This document shows positions 8,515 to 17,754 of a stretch of 44,111 nt of DNA, one piece after another. The translations under genes and the position numbers were made by a program. Below the pieces are notes generated by a model. That model saw nothing but the letters and a program-made list of their open reading frames with translations, made no database searches and was not told the DNA's origin. Positions within the stretch are counted from its first letter, which is position 1. Every line of letters starts with the position of its first letter. Location of the stretch: NCBI GenBank assembly GCA_964441765.1, contig CAYTVI010000007.1, forward strand, positions 1-44,111, written 5' to 3'. The stretch comes from Sulfurospirillum sp964441765 (GTDB lineage Bacteria > Campylobacterota > Campylobacteria > Campylobacterales > Sulfurospirillaceae).

Positions 8515-9030
8515 TTACTGAATCGACTTTTTTATCTCAGAGATAAACTCTGCGATATCATCATGCAAAGATTGCAAGTCTTCTTCGTGTTCGACTTCAT
8601 CGGCTAAGATTTGTGAGACCATATCGTAGGTGACAATGTCTTTATTGCGTGTCATATCAACGATATCCGAATAGGTTGCAATGGCACACTGCTCACCTTT
8701 GATGGCATCTTTTAAAATGCTTACCACATCAAAATCACTTGGCGCATCATAGCCACAGTGCGACTGCTTCAACCACTCATTTGGATGCAAAAGAGGTGTG
8801 CCGCCTAGTTGAATAATCCTATCTGCTACCATTGTCGCATGGCGCAACTCATCGGCTGCATGAAGGGTGAGCTCTGAGATAACCGCGTCTTTCATCAGTC
8901 CTTTCACCACTTTTCCTTCAATAAAGTACTGATAATACGCCAACCATTCATCCGCATAGGCACGGTTAAGCTTTGCGATAATCTCCCCTACTTCAATCCC
9001 TTTAATAATCGAATTTCCAACTCTTGCCAT
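8515..9030 (-). CDS. ferritin-like diiron protein, possibly Dps-like (DPSL/thioferritin)
   Basis: A 171-residue four-helix ferritin-like protein. Carboxylate and His ligands are visible in helix pairs: E28 (YADEWLAYY), ELTLHAADELRH, E113 (KGEQCAIATY) and ILADEVEHEED. Cys92 (SHCGYDAPSDF) and Cys115 (GEQCAIATY) resemble the cysteine pair that marks archaeal and bacterial Dps-like 'thioferritins', which protect against H2O2 by mineralising iron; bacterioferritin is the alternative. The start follows a good RBS (GAGGAG). It probably forms an operon with zupT. Confidence 0.75.
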   Translation of the reverse strand: MARVGNSIIKGIEVGEIIAKLNRAYADEWLAYYQYFIEGKVVKGLMKDAVISELTLHAADELRHATMVADRIIQLGGTPLLHPNEWLKQSHCGYDAPSDFDVVSILKDAIKGEQCAIATYSDIVDMTRNKDIVTYDMVSQILADEVEHEEDLQSLHDDIAEFISEIKKSIQ

Positions 9031-9106
9031 AGCTTATCTCCTCATTATTTTTATGGGATTATCTTACTCCAATAAAAATAAAAAAAGTATTAAACAATAA
9101 TTTTTA

Positions 9107-9913
9107 TTATTTAGATAATTCTATTTTGATATTTTGACGTAATTGTTCGACATTCAGTAAAGAGATACTATCCATCAAAGCTATTTTAAAACTTCCAAGC
9201 CCATGAGATGCTTTTGCTGCCATCTCACCAGCGATACCCATTGTTGCAATCCCTGCAAGCGTGCTTAGCAAAGGTTGTCCACTTGCTCCAACAAAACTCC
9301 CCACCAAAGAGCTACTCATGCACCCAGTACCCGTTAAACGTGTCAAAGCAATATCACCGTTGGAAATTTCATAGCAAACAACACCATCACTGATAATATC
9401 CACCTTACCTGTAATCGCAACAACACTTTTTAAGGTTTGCGCCAAAGTCTTTGCAATATTAACCCCATCAACCTCTTCTTCCAATGAGTCCACCCCCGCA
9501 CGCTCCGCTTCCAACCCAGCGATGACTTTTATCTCCGCCATATTACCCCGAACAATGCTAAAATGCACCTCTTCTAGCAATTTCTTAGCACTTTGAAACC
9601 GAAACGGTGTTGCTCCTACTCCCACAGGGTCAAGTATCACGGGAATATTAAGCGCATTGGCTCTTTTACCTGCTTTTATCATTGAAGCAACCGTGCGTTC
9701 ATTGAGCGTTCCGATATTGATGACCAAGGCATTGCAAATACTCACCATATCTTCTACTTCATTTGGGTCATCTGCCATAACAGGATTAGCTCCGATGGCT
9801 AAAACCACATTGGCACAATCATTGACCGTGACATAGTTGGTGATGTGGTGTATTAAGGTGCGCTTGGAGCGTACTTCTTCTAATAGCTTACTTATTTGTG
9901 CGATAATGTCCAT
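9107..9913 (-). CDS. thiM: hydroxyethylthiazole kinase
   Basis: Phosphorylates 4-methyl-5-(2-hydroxyethyl)thiazole in thiamine salvage. At 268 residues it has the family length. Recognisable blocks are the N-terminal HHITNYVTVNDCANV, the NPVMADDPNEVEDM segment, VILDPVGVGATPFR and the ribokinase-like GTGCMSSSLVG catalytic loop. It overlaps cytX by 22 bases and is the last gene of the riboswitch-controlled salvage operon. Confidence 0.95.
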   Translation of the reverse strand: MDIIAQISKLLEEVRSKRTLIHHITNYVTVNDCANVVLAIGANPVMADDPNEVEDMVSICNALVINIGTLNERTVASMIKAGKRANALNIPVILDPVGVGATPFRFQSAKKLLEEVHFSIVRGNMAEIKVIAGLEAERAGVDSLEEEVDGVNIAKTLAQTLKSVVAITGKVDIISDGVVCYEISNGDIALTRLTGTGCMSSSLVGSFVGASGQPLLSTLAGIATMGIAGEMAAKASHGLGSFKIALMDSISLLNVEQLRQNIKIELSK

Positions 9914-11103
9914 CTCTCAAATCCTCTCTTCGTTGCAATAAATAACAGCGCTGTGGCTATCATTGTGGGGAGTGTCGTACCAAGAGGCAATGCCATCACT
10001 TGGAACTGATAATACAAAAAGACACCTACCGCCCAAACAATAGATGTTCCTACATGTAAAGCCAGGGTTGAGGCAATCTGCTCTTTTTTAAAGATAAAAT
10101 AATCACTGAGCACAATGGCAAAGAGTGGTCCAAAGACAGAGCCTATCGCATATAAAAAGTTTTCATACTGTTCGACAGGAGTAAAAACCGCAACAACAAA
10201 TCCGACCAAGGTCATCACCAATGCCACTGTTCGCTCGCTCAGCTTTGGAAAGACATTTGTTAATGTAACACCTGCGGAATACGCATCTAAAAACGTTGTT
10301 GTCACCGTTGAGAGTAAAACGATGCCAAGTGCAACAAATCCTAAGTGCAATGCCAACATCATCGTTCCCACACTCGCATCTTTAGCATAAAGCGCAATAC
10401 AAAGCCCCACGATATACATCAAAGAACTTCCGATAAAATAGCCTAAAAAGGTTCCCATAAGACCTGATTTTTTCTCTTTCGCAAAGCGTGTGTAATCCGA
10501 CACCAACGGAAGCCATGAAAGAGGCATAATAATACTAAGTTCTAAAGCAAGACCAAAACTCATCTCTCCTGTGTTGATTTTAGAAAAAATAGCCCCCTCT
10601 TTGAAAACGACTCCACACAATACAAGGGTTAAAAAAAGAAGTAGCATCACCGCTACGACGTTGAGTTTTCCAAATCCATTTTTACCCAAAGCTATCCAAA
10701 GAGTTATCAAAAGTGCTATCACCACAGCCCATGAGTTGATACTATCAAATCCAAAAAGTGCGATGCCCAGTTCATTTGCCGCTCGCCCACCAGAGATAAT
10801 CATCACCGCTGTCCAACCGATAAGCTGTAGCACATTTAACAATGAAAAAAGATACGAACCATACGTTCCAAACGAGATACGTGTTGACATAATGGCAGGT
10901 AGTTTACTCTGGGCACCAATCACGCCCACAAGTAGCATAATCACACCACCTATGAGATGCCCTAGCAAAATAGCTTTCACACCATCACTAAACCCAAGAG
11001 GTGCCAAAAGTCCTCCTGTAAAAATCTCCGCCATAGAAATCGCAGCTCCAAACCATAAAGCGAAAAGTCCAAAGCCTCCTAAAATCGTTTTGCTATCATT
11101 CAC
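9892..11103 (-). CDS. cytX: CytX-type hydroxymethylpyrimidine permease
   Basis: A 403-residue membrane protein of the NCS1 (cytosine/purine) family with about twelve hydrophobic segments. Its position between thiD and thiM, behind a TPP riboswitch, fits the CytX branch, predicted to import hydroxymethylpyrimidine. The motif LPLVSDYTRFAKEKK is typical of NCS1 carriers. The start is GTG at 11101-11103, overlapping the thiD stop by four bases (GTGA). Substrate is inferred from context. Confidence 0.88.
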   Translation of the reverse strand: MNDSKTILGGFGLFALWFGAAISMAEIFTGGLLAPLGFSDGVKAILLGHLIGGVIMLLVGVIGAQSKLPAIMSTRISFGTYGSYLFSLLNVLQLIGWTAVMIISGGRAANELGIALFGFDSINSWAVVIALLITLWIALGKNGFGKLNVVAVMLLLFLTLVLCGVVFKEGAIFSKINTGEMSFGLALELSIIMPLSWLPLVSDYTRFAKEKKSGLMGTFLGYFIGSSLMYIVGLCIALYAKDASVGTMMLALHLGFVALGIVLLSTVTTTFLDAYSAGVTLTNVFPKLSERTVALVMTLVGFVVAVFTPVEQYENFLYAIGSVFGPLFAIVLSDYFIFKKEQIASTLALHVGTSIVWAVGVFLYYQFQVMALPLGTTLPTMIATALLFIATKRGFERWTLSHK

Positions 11104-11903
11104 TGTTCAACTCCTGCATCTTTATAAAGTTTGTAAAAATGGTGCACGGGACCAACCCCCTTGCCCAAAGGAAAACCAAAGCCTATCGCTTCGGTGATAT
11201 ACGCTTTTGCCTCTTCCACTGCTTGTTTTACATGTAACCCTTTTGCAAGATTGGCGGCAATGGCAGAGGAGAGTGTACACCCTGTTCCATGTGTGTTGAT
11301 GCTTACCAAACGCTTTGCATTTAAAAGGTAAAACTCTTTTCCATCGTAAAGCACATCGGTAGCATCATCACTTAAATGCCCACCCTTGACCAAAACATAC
11401 TGACACCCAAGTGTGTGTAAATCTTTTGCCGCCTTTTGCATCAGCTCAATCGTATCGATGGTGTAACCGACAATCACTTCTGCTTCTGGAAGATTGGGGG
11501 TAATGAGTGTTGCCATGGGTAAAAGTGTCTCAATTAAAGCACGTTTTGCCTCAGGTTGCAACAAATCATACCCGCTTTTAGAAATCATCACAGGGTCAAT
11601 GACTAGAGGTGGAAGCGGATATTTTTTAAGTGTAGAAGCTATTATTTCTATTGTCTCAGGACGTGAAACCATGCCTATTTTAATGGCATCCACACGGATA
11701 TCGTCCATTACCGCTTCGATTTGATGGGCGATAACACTTGGGTTAATATCTTGGACATCAAAAACCCCTTGGGTATTTTGAGCGGTCACTGCGGTGATAA
11801 CACTCATGCCATACACACCGTTGGCACTAAAGGCTTTTAAATCAGCCTGAATACCAGCTCCGCCACAACTATCAGAGCCTGCTATGGTTAAACAATGTTT
11901 CAT
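11100..11903 (-). CDS. thiD: hydroxymethylpyrimidine/phosphomethylpyrimidine kinase
   Basis: Phosphorylates HMP to HMP-P and HMP-PP for thiamine assembly. It has 267 residues, with the N-terminal AGSDSCGGAGIQADLKAF, the VIDPVMISKSG block, the LITPNLPEAEVI segment and the catalytic NTHGTGCTLSSAIAANLA loop. It is the first gene after the TPP riboswitch; its RBS region lies next to a TTTACATGTAAA copy. One-mismatch palindrome 11227-11238 inside the gene encodes Leu-His-Val-Lys. Confidence 0.95.
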   Translation of the reverse strand: MKHCLTIAGSDSCGGAGIQADLKAFSANGVYGMSVITAVTAQNTQGVFDVQDINPSVIAHQIEAVMDDIRVDAIKIGMVSRPETIEIIASTLKKYPLPPLVIDPVMISKSGYDLLQPEAKRALIETLLPMATLITPNLPEAEVIVGYTIDTIELMQKAAKDLHTLGCQYVLVKGGHLSDDATDVLYDGKEFYLLNAKRLVSINTHGTGCTLSSAIAANLAKGLHVKQAVEEAKAYITEAIGFGFPLGKGVGPVHHFYKLYKDAGVEQ

Positions 11904-11912
11904 ACTATACTC

Positions 11913-11924
11913 TTTACATGTAAA
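11913..11924. repeat. TTTACATGTAAA palindrome (thiD leader)
   Basis: Perfect copy between the TPP riboswitch and the thiD start, ten bases before the ATG, so it overlaps or touches the ribosome binding region. Confidence 0.9.
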
Positions 11925-11970
11925 ATAAATCAGTGAGGAGAATAAGAGGAAGAAAGGTGAGGTTTTGAGC

Positions 11971-12060
11971 TTTCCTACGCTGGCATTACCCAGATCAGGT
12001 TAAGGATCAAAGAATCAAGTATTCTTTATCTCAGCTGGTGATACCAGCACTCCTAGCACG
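11971..12060 (-). ncRNA. TPP riboswitch (THI element)
   Basis: On the minus strand the conserved parts occur in order: a 5' stem, CTGAGATAAAG, a variable hairpin (AAGAATacttGATTCTT), then CCTTAACCTGATCTGG, GTAATGCCAGCGTAGGAA. These are the pyrimidine- and pyrophosphate-sensing cores of the thiamine-pyrophosphate aptamer. It precedes thiD-cytX-thiM, so the salvage operon should be shut off when TPP is plentiful. I see no clear intrinsic terminator between the aptamer and thiD, so control of translation initiation is more likely; the stretch TTCCTCTTATTCTCCTC after the aptamer could mask the RBS. Confidence 0.95.
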
Positions 12061-12088
12061 AATTTTATAAAAGGGATTGTACAGCGAT

Positions 12089-15061
12089 TTATGGGTTTTT
12101 ACAAGACTCTTTTTGTCGATTCATCATCCAGACTTTCAAATCTTTCAGATTCATAGGCTTGGCGTAAAGATAACCCTGCCCTTGCTCACAGCCATGTTCT
12201 TGCAAATAGCGCTCTTGCTCTTTAGTTTCAATGCCCTCTGCAAGTGTCGCTATCTTCATATTTTGCGCTAAATCAATAATAGAATTAACAATCGCACACG
12301 CATCTTCTCTTTGTGGAATATCTTTGACAAAAGACATATCCACTTTGAGTTTATCAATAGGGAGTTTTCGTAAATAACTTAACGAAGAGTGTCCTGTACC
12401 AAAATCATCAATCGCAATACTCACACCCAAAGCTTGCATCTGTTTTAAAAGCGCAATCCACCTCTCAGGGTCATTCATAATAAACGACTCCGTCACTTCC
12501 ATCTCTAACAAAGAAGGCTCAATGCCACTCATGGTTATTGCTCGCTCCAGTGTTGAGAGAAAATCGCTGTATTCGATTTGCACGCCTGAAATATTAATCG
12601 AAACCGTTCCTTCAAAAAGCCCCTCTTTTCGCAAAGTAAGAAGGTCAAAGCACGCTTGTTCTAAGACAAATGCACCTATTTCAAGAATGAGTCTAGTCTC
12701 TTCGGCTAACGCAATAAAACGATTTGGCGATAAAATCTCTTCCAAAGGATGATTCCATCGCACTAAGGCTTCAAGTCCCGATACGGTATTGGTTTTAAAA
12801 TCAATTTGAGGCTGATAATAAACTAAAAACTGTTTTGCACTGATTGCCTCGCGCAAAGCATTTTCCATCCCGATACGCTCATACGAAGCTATCGTCATAT
12901 CTAAAGTATAAAAAGCATAGGTATTTTTACCCGCATCTTTGGCTTTGTACATTGCGGCATCTGCGTTTTTGATGAGTGTTTCACTCTCCAAACCATGCTC
13001 TGGGTAAAGGCTAATACCGATACTGGCTGAGAGAAAAAACTTCTGCTCTTTGACTAAAAAAGGCTCATTAAAGATGGTTTGAATTTTAGTCACAATCGGG
13101 TCAATCTCATCAACTTCTTTGACATTTTCCACCAAAAGAATAAACTCATCGCCCCCGATACGCGATAAGGTGTCGCACACACGAATGACGTCGCCTATAC
13201 GTTCAGAAAATTGTTTCAAAATCTCATCGCCATAGCTGTGCCCAAAACTGTCATTAATCTTCTTAAAATTATCCAAATCAATAAAACACAACGCTACCAT
13301 CAATCCACTACGCGTACTGTTTGCAATGGCATGACTGATACGTTCATGCAATAAAATACGGTTTGGCAAGCCTGTTAAAGAGTCATTGTGCGCTAAAAAC
13401 TCAAGCTCTTTTTCAGAAGCGATGAGGCGTTCTTCATTGATTTTTTTCTCTGTAATATCTCTAGCAGAGACAATATAGGCAATAGGATTGAGGCATCCTT
13501 GTTCGAAATGAGGAAAATATTTGGTATGTAAATAACGATATTCACCGCTTGGAGACTTAACCCAATACTCACGCTCAATACTCTCACCTGATAGCACGCG
13601 ATCACTCACTGATTTGAGCTCTTTTTGAAAATACTCTTCTCCAAAAAGCTCTGGCATACTATGTCCCAAAATTTCCTCTTTTTCTTTCTCAAAAAATTTC
13701 AAATACCCTTCGCTCACAGCCAAATAGATATAATTTCGGTCAATAAAGGAGAGTAAATCATCCGAACTTGAGACAATTTTTTTATACCGCTCTAAATGAA
13801 TATTTGTCTCTATTTTTGTCTCAAGCATCTTATTGGCATGGCGTGCTAATTCTTCAAACTCTTTAAATTTCACATGATTGAGATTTATCATCTCATCTTT
13901 ATGTGCTAAAGAGTCAAAGAAATGGGTAAAGACCTTAAAATCTTTCTTGATTTTATCGCTAATGTAAAAATAAAACATCGCTAATAAAACACTAAATGCA
14001 AGAACCAATCCTACAATTGACAAAGTTGTCTTTTCAAGTTCTTGTTCCATTTTTTCATTGAGTTTTTCAATTTCCACCGTGATATCATCCAAATAAACCC
14101 CAGCACCCACATACCACTGCCAATCAGGAATACCCACCACATAGCTAAGTTTACGAAGATGGCGCTCCCCTTTTAAAGGAGGCATCACGTACTCGACAAA
14201 TCCCCCACCGCTTTGCGCACGAGCAATGAGTTCTTGAACGATGAACATTCCATTGCTATCTTGTATGTTGTACATGTTCTTACCCGCAGCAGGATATGTA
14301 AGAGAGAGTCCTTCCCATGTGCCAGCAAAAATATAATTGTTAGTTTCTTTATCAAACAAAAGTCTATCTGTATCGTTGATAATCTCTTCTTTGATTTTTG
14401 CTTCCATATCATCTAAGTAAAGCCCCGTACCTATAAACCATCCAAAAGGTTCAAAAAGTTTAACATAGGCTATTTTTTTAAAGTGTTCTGCTTGTTCATG
14501 CGGTTTGCTCCATGCGTATTCATAAAAGCCTTCACCGCTAGCATGTACTAAGTCTATCATCCCTTTAACAACATACCGACCTTCACTGTTTTTGATACGA
14601 AGCATGTTTTTACCTTCCATCTCCGGTCGGTCACTAAAAAGCATTTCAACACCATCAAGACGTGTAATAAAGTAATAGCCTCGCCCTTGTTCAAAGCGCA
14701 TAATGCGTAAAGTTTCGATAATCTCTTTTTGTATGGCTTCGTCGGAGAGCTTTCCTTTATTGAACGCATAAATATGTTGAGCAACATCATACGCTTCATA
14801 AACACGTGTTTTGACAAGTGCTTGTGTTTGAGCATAAACGTGTTCTTTTTTATACTCTATAAAATCAACATACCGCTTGACCTCTTTTTCAAGCACGCTT
14901 TTTTTGATTTCAAGCTGTTTTTCTTCTATGAGTTGAGCTTCTTTTTGAAATTTGAGTTTGATGTCATTCAGGGTAAAGAAGAGAAAAAGGGCGGTAAAGG
15001 TTGTAAACATGACAAAGGCAACGATATGAAAGTAGTCAAAAAGACTGAGTTTGCGCCGCAA
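12089..15061 (-). CDS. Cache-PAS-GGDEF-EAL cyclic-di-GMP protein
   Basis: A 990-residue inner-membrane signalling protein. Membrane helix at about 10-30, a periplasmic tandem Cache sensor at 40-335 (two GRGYYFI/GEGFYEYAW-type halves each ending in a WFIGTGLYLDD or WYVGAGVYLDD motif), a second membrane helix at 345-368, PAS at 425-545, GGDEF at 560-720 and EAL at 735-980. The diguanylate-cyclase site RIGGDEF is intact, and the phosphodiesterase residues (EALVRW, DDFGTGHSS, EGIET) are also present, so either activity is possible. The start is TTG after AAGGAG. It follows the antiporter gene by 32 bases and may be co-transcribed. The gene ends 29 bases from the TPP aptamer. Confidence 0.93.
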   Translation of the reverse strand: MRRKLSLFDYFHIVAFVMFTTFTALFLFFTLNDIKLKFQKEAQLIEEKQLEIKKSVLEKEVKRYVDFIEYKKEHVYAQTQALVKTRVYEAYDVAQHIYAFNKGKLSDEAIQKEIIETLRIMRFEQGRGYYFITRLDGVEMLFSDRPEMEGKNMLRIKNSEGRYVVKGMIDLVHASGEGFYEYAWSKPHEQAEHFKKIAYVKLFEPFGWFIGTGLYLDDMEAKIKEEIINDTDRLLFDKETNNYIFAGTWEGLSLTYPAAGKNMYNIQDSNGMFIVQELIARAQSGGGFVEYVMPPLKGERHLRKLSYVVGIPDWQWYVGAGVYLDDITVEIEKLNEKMEQELEKTTLSIVGLVLAFSVLLAMFYFYISDKIKKDFKVFTHFFDSLAHKDEMINLNHVKFKEFEELARHANKMLETKIETNIHLERYKKIVSSSDDLLSFIDRNYIYLAVSEGYLKFFEKEKEEILGHSMPELFGEEYFQKELKSVSDRVLSGESIEREYWVKSPSGEYRYLHTKYFPHFEQGCLNPIAYIVSARDITEKKINEERLIASEKELEFLAHNDSLTGLPNRILLHERISHAIANSTRSGLMVALCFIDLDNFKKINDSFGHSYGDEILKQFSERIGDVIRVCDTLSRIGGDEFILLVENVKEVDEIDPIVTKIQTIFNEPFLVKEQKFFLSASIGISLYPEHGLESETLIKNADAAMYKAKDAGKNTYAFYTLDMTIASYERIGMENALREAISAKQFLVYYQPQIDFKTNTVSGLEALVRWNHPLEEILSPNRFIALAEETRLILEIGAFVLEQACFDLLTLRKEGLFEGTVSINISGVQIEYSDFLSTLERAITMSGIEPSLLEMEVTESFIMNDPERWIALLKQMQALGVSIAIDDFGTGHSSLSYLRKLPIDKLKVDMSFVKDIPQREDACAIVNSIIDLAQNMKIATLAEGIETKEQERYLQEHGCEQGQGYLYAKPMNLKDLKVWMMNRQKESCKNP

Positions 15062-15093
15062 GACTACTCCTTTGGAATTAATGTTAAATAATT

Positions 15094-16275
15094 TTAACCA
15101 ATCTTTTCTTTATTTTTCATATCAAGTTTCTGAAATAAAAACATTAAAAATTGAATTAAAGTCATAATAACAATGCCTTCCATCAAAGCCGCGACAATAA
15201 ATGAAGCATACTCTTCTTGCCCAATGGCTCCATTTTTAACCGCAATGGTAGCAATCGCAACTAAAAAGGTCAGTGGCATCGAATCACCTAAACTAAAAAG
15301 AATCGTACTTTTCACACCTAAATAGCTGTAATACGCCACAAAAGAACTTACCATTCTAGCACCTACCATCGCCAAAACTATCCAAAGAGCATGCGTTAAA
15401 ATACTTTGTGTAAAGACTAAATTTAGGTCTAAAGTTGTACCAACAAAGATAAAAAAGAGAGGTACTAAAAAGCCAAAACCAAAGGTTGAAAGTTGATGTG
15501 GAAGCTCTTTTTTATGTGCGAAAAAGTTTGCTATGAAAATACCTGCGATAAATGCACCTAAAACCATATCGATTTCAAGCCATTGCATCGTCGCAATGAG
15601 TACAAAAAAGAGTGCCATAGAGATGCGAAGGCTTTGATGCATGGTATCGTCATTGGGCATGATGATACGCTTTAAGTTGGGATACCACCAAAAGAGAATT
15701 TGAAGTAAGCGATATAAAAAATAAGAAGAGGCAAAGACTGCGATAAGAATCAAAATACTTTTGGCAAAATGCCATCCTAAGCCATGTGTCACAGCACCGT
15801 CAAAAACCACTAAAGCACCAATACTAATGAGTTCTCCAATCACACCAATGATAAGCGAAAGTTCTAACCATTTATGGTGTTTTCCATGCTGATTGATAAG
15901 CGCCATAATCATTCCTAAAGAAACAATTGGAATAGCAACAATATAAACGGCTGAAAGTCCAAAAATAAGATAAAGCGCAAAGGATATTCCATACAAACAG
16001 ACAAAATAGAGAATAGCTTTTTTCAAAAATCTATCTTTGTACATCAAAAACTTCTGAATATCAATCTCTAAGCCTGCTAAGAACATCAGATAAAAGAAGC
16101 CTATTTTGGCAAGATTTTTAAAGACATCATTATCAATATGTAAAAAACCAACCCAGACAGCATACGATCCTAAAAGAATTTCAACCACCGGTGTAGGAAG
16201 TCTAAAAATACGTGAAATAATAGGGGATAACACCATCAGTAACACCACTTGGGCTAAAAAAAGTAAGTTTTCCAA
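15094..16275 (-). CDS. CPA2-family cation:proton antiporter
   Basis: A 393-residue membrane protein with about twelve hydrophobic segments and the CPA2 marks FRLPTPVVEILLG near the start, FFYLMFLAGLEID and DMVLGAFIAGIFIANF. It should exchange Na+ or K+ for protons. The C-terminal regulatory nucleotide-binding domain of KefB/KefC is absent, so the protein consists of the transport domain alone. Its start is 30 bases from the RNase P RNA end, across a perfect palindrome copy. The next gene downstream is the c-di-GMP protein. Confidence 0.85.
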   Translation of the reverse strand: MENLLFLAQVVLLMVLSPIISRIFRLPTPVVEILLGSYAVWVGFLHIDNDVFKNLAKIGFFYLMFLAGLEIDIQKFLMYKDRFLKKAILYFVCLYGISFALYLIFGLSAVYIVAIPIVSLGMIMALINQHGKHHKWLELSLIIGVIGELISIGALVVFDGAVTHGLGWHFAKSILILIAVFASSYFLYRLLQILFWWYPNLKRIIMPNDDTMHQSLRISMALFFVLIATMQWLEIDMVLGAFIAGIFIANFFAHKKELPHQLSTFGFGFLVPLFFIFVGTTLDLNLVFTQSILTHALWIVLAMVGARMVSSFVAYYSYLGVKSTILFSLGDSMPLTFLVAIATIAVKNGAIGQEEYASFIVAALMEGIVIMTLIQFLMFLFQKLDMKNKEKIG

Positions 16276-16286
16276 AAATATCCCTT

Positions 16287-16298
16287 TTTACATGTAAA
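16287..16298. repeat. TTTACATGTAAA palindrome (intergenic)
   Basis: Perfect copy between rnpB and the antiporter start, lying where an rnpB terminator T-tract would be: CCTTTTTACATGTAAAAA. Confidence 0.9.
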
Positions 16299-16303
16299 AA
16301 CAA

Positions 16304-16635
16304 AAGGTGCAGCGATAAGCCGGGTTCTGTCGTGGGTGATTATTTATCTACGACTTATTTTACAATAAGCCTCTAGCAAAGGGTTCTTGTGGTGTGAGAC
16401 TTAAACCATCCCTTCTTGCTGCCAGTTGGGTTTACATAGCTGCGATGATTACTCAAAGCACTGGTGGGCTCTTACCCCGCCGTTTCACCTTTGCCTAAAT
16501 TGCTTTAGGTAGTTTACTCTCTGTTGCACTATCCCTTAGGTTACCCTAGCCGTCCGTTAGACGGAACCGTGTCTCACATGCAGCCCGGACTTTCCTCTTA
16601 AGCAACAACGCTCAAGCAATCACCTACTGCACCTT
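16304..16635 (-). ncRNA. rnpB: RNase P RNA
   Basis: Catalytic RNA that trims tRNA 5' leaders. On the minus strand the conserved blocks are all present: GAGGAAAGTCCGGGCT near the 5' end, GACGGCTAGGGTAACC, ACAGAGAGTAAACT, GGTGAAACGGCGGGGTAAGA, and the 3' ACAGAACCCGGCTTATCG. The outer P1 helix is formed by AAAGGTGCAG at the 5' end and CTGCACCTTT at the 3' end, which sets the limits. About 330 nt, A-type bacterial. Confidence 0.96.
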
Positions 16636-16647
16636 TTGAAGTTTGGA

Positions 16648-17733
16648 TTATAGCGAAACTTTTATTAACTCTTCGATGATGACGGTAGCATAGGAGCCTT
16701 TTGGTAATGAAAAGTGCATCTCAAACCACGCCTCTTCTTCTTTATAAATGCCCTCTACATCCTCCGCAAAGCTCCACGCAAAGCGGCGGCTTCCATTGAT
16801 TTTGCCTAAAAATGGCTCACTTTCTTTAAACATTTTTTGCTCAATCACACCTGCTTCGTGCTCTGCTCTGATATTTTTACCCCCCACTAGCCAGCCTGCG
16901 ATAGTAATACCTCGCTCCAAAAAGCGTGGCAACTCCTCTTCAACATTTTCACACACAAATGCTTTTCCCGCCGGATAATGGTGCAATACATCACCATGAA
17001 AAAGTTTAAAAAATTGGGGTTGCTTTTTTAAAGCTTGAGCATCTTCTTTGGAAAATTCAAGCAAGCGCATCACATCTTTAAGCTCAAAATCTTCAATAAT
17101 ACGGCTCATTTCGATACGCTTTGAAAGCCAGTTATTAAACAGATGGCTCTGATACGCGTTGATAAAAAACTCTTTCATCTTCGGATTTCGCTCTTTTCTG
17201 CTTCCCTCTAAAATGGCTTTGCCTTTGAGGTAATTGTCACCGTCAATGCCAAAACGCTGATAGCCAAAAAAGTTAGGAAAACCCTCTTTGTTTATCTTTT
17301 TAAGCCCATCTTGAAGCTTTTTTGCATCAATAGGATTTACTTTTTTCAAACGCACAAAAAAGCGATTGCCTTTGAGATGCCCCGTGCGGATTTTATTGTT
17401 ATGGTAGGTTTTTTCTAAAATCTTTATTTTTTCATGCGAAAAAGTCGCAAGTTTGGGCTCAAAACTTTTATGCAAAGAGATGTATTGTGTGGTCATGCCC
17501 TCTTTGTCTTTGAGTCCCGCATACCCAAAATCACGCACTTTACAACCCGTAACTTCACTGATATATTGCAACATATCCCACGTGGTAAGGTCTTTCTTTC
17601 TTACATGTAAAACCAAATGCTCACCCTCTCCGCTAAAAGGATACAAGGGTATTTCGCTCACCACAAAATCGCTACTGTTTTTTGTAAACATCGCGTTGAT
17701 AGGAGAGTGTGTTAAAAAAAATTGTCGTGTCAT
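16648..17733 (-). CDS. truD: tRNA pseudouridine(13) synthase
   Basis: Isomerises U13 of tRNAGlu and some other tRNAs. It has 361 residues, with the catalytic aspartate in GYAGLKDKEGMTTQYIS, the NRFFVRLKKV strand, the FPNFFGYQRFG motif and the AYQSHLFNNWLS segment, all characteristic of TruD. Located 21 bases after thiL and on the same strand, an arrangement I know from other epsilonproteobacteria. Its 3' end lies 12 bases from rnpB. A one-mismatch palindrome at 17600-17611 encodes Leu-His-Val-Arg. Confidence 0.95.
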   Translation of the reverse strand: MTRQFFLTHSPINAMFTKNSSDFVVSEIPLYPFSGEGEHLVLHVRKKDLTTWDMLQYISEVTGCKVRDFGYAGLKDKEGMTTQYISLHKSFEPKLATFSHEKIKILEKTYHNNKIRTGHLKGNRFFVRLKKVNPIDAKKLQDGLKKINKEGFPNFFGYQRFGIDGDNYLKGKAILEGSRKERNPKMKEFFINAYQSHLFNNWLSKRIEMSRIIEDFELKDVMRLLEFSKEDAQALKKQPQFFKLFHGDVLHHYPAGKAFVCENVEEELPRFLERGITIAGWLVGGKNIRAEHEAGVIEQKMFKESEPFLGKINGSRRFAWSFAEDVEGIYKEEEAWFEMHFSLPKGSYATVIIEELIKVSL

Positions 17734-17754
17734 ATCGTGCCTTTTGTTAATGTA

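Noticed and set aside
9096..9111. AATAAT-TTTT-ATTATT palindrome as a Fur or PerR box
   Set aside because: It overlaps the thiM stop and lies in a very A/T-rich gap; one weak match is not enough, and it could equally be a weak terminator.
10571..11197. Long plus-strand open frame of 208 codons across cytX
   Set aside because: Opposite a membrane-protein gene; such hydrophobic codon bias often leaves the complementary strand open. CytX is well supported.
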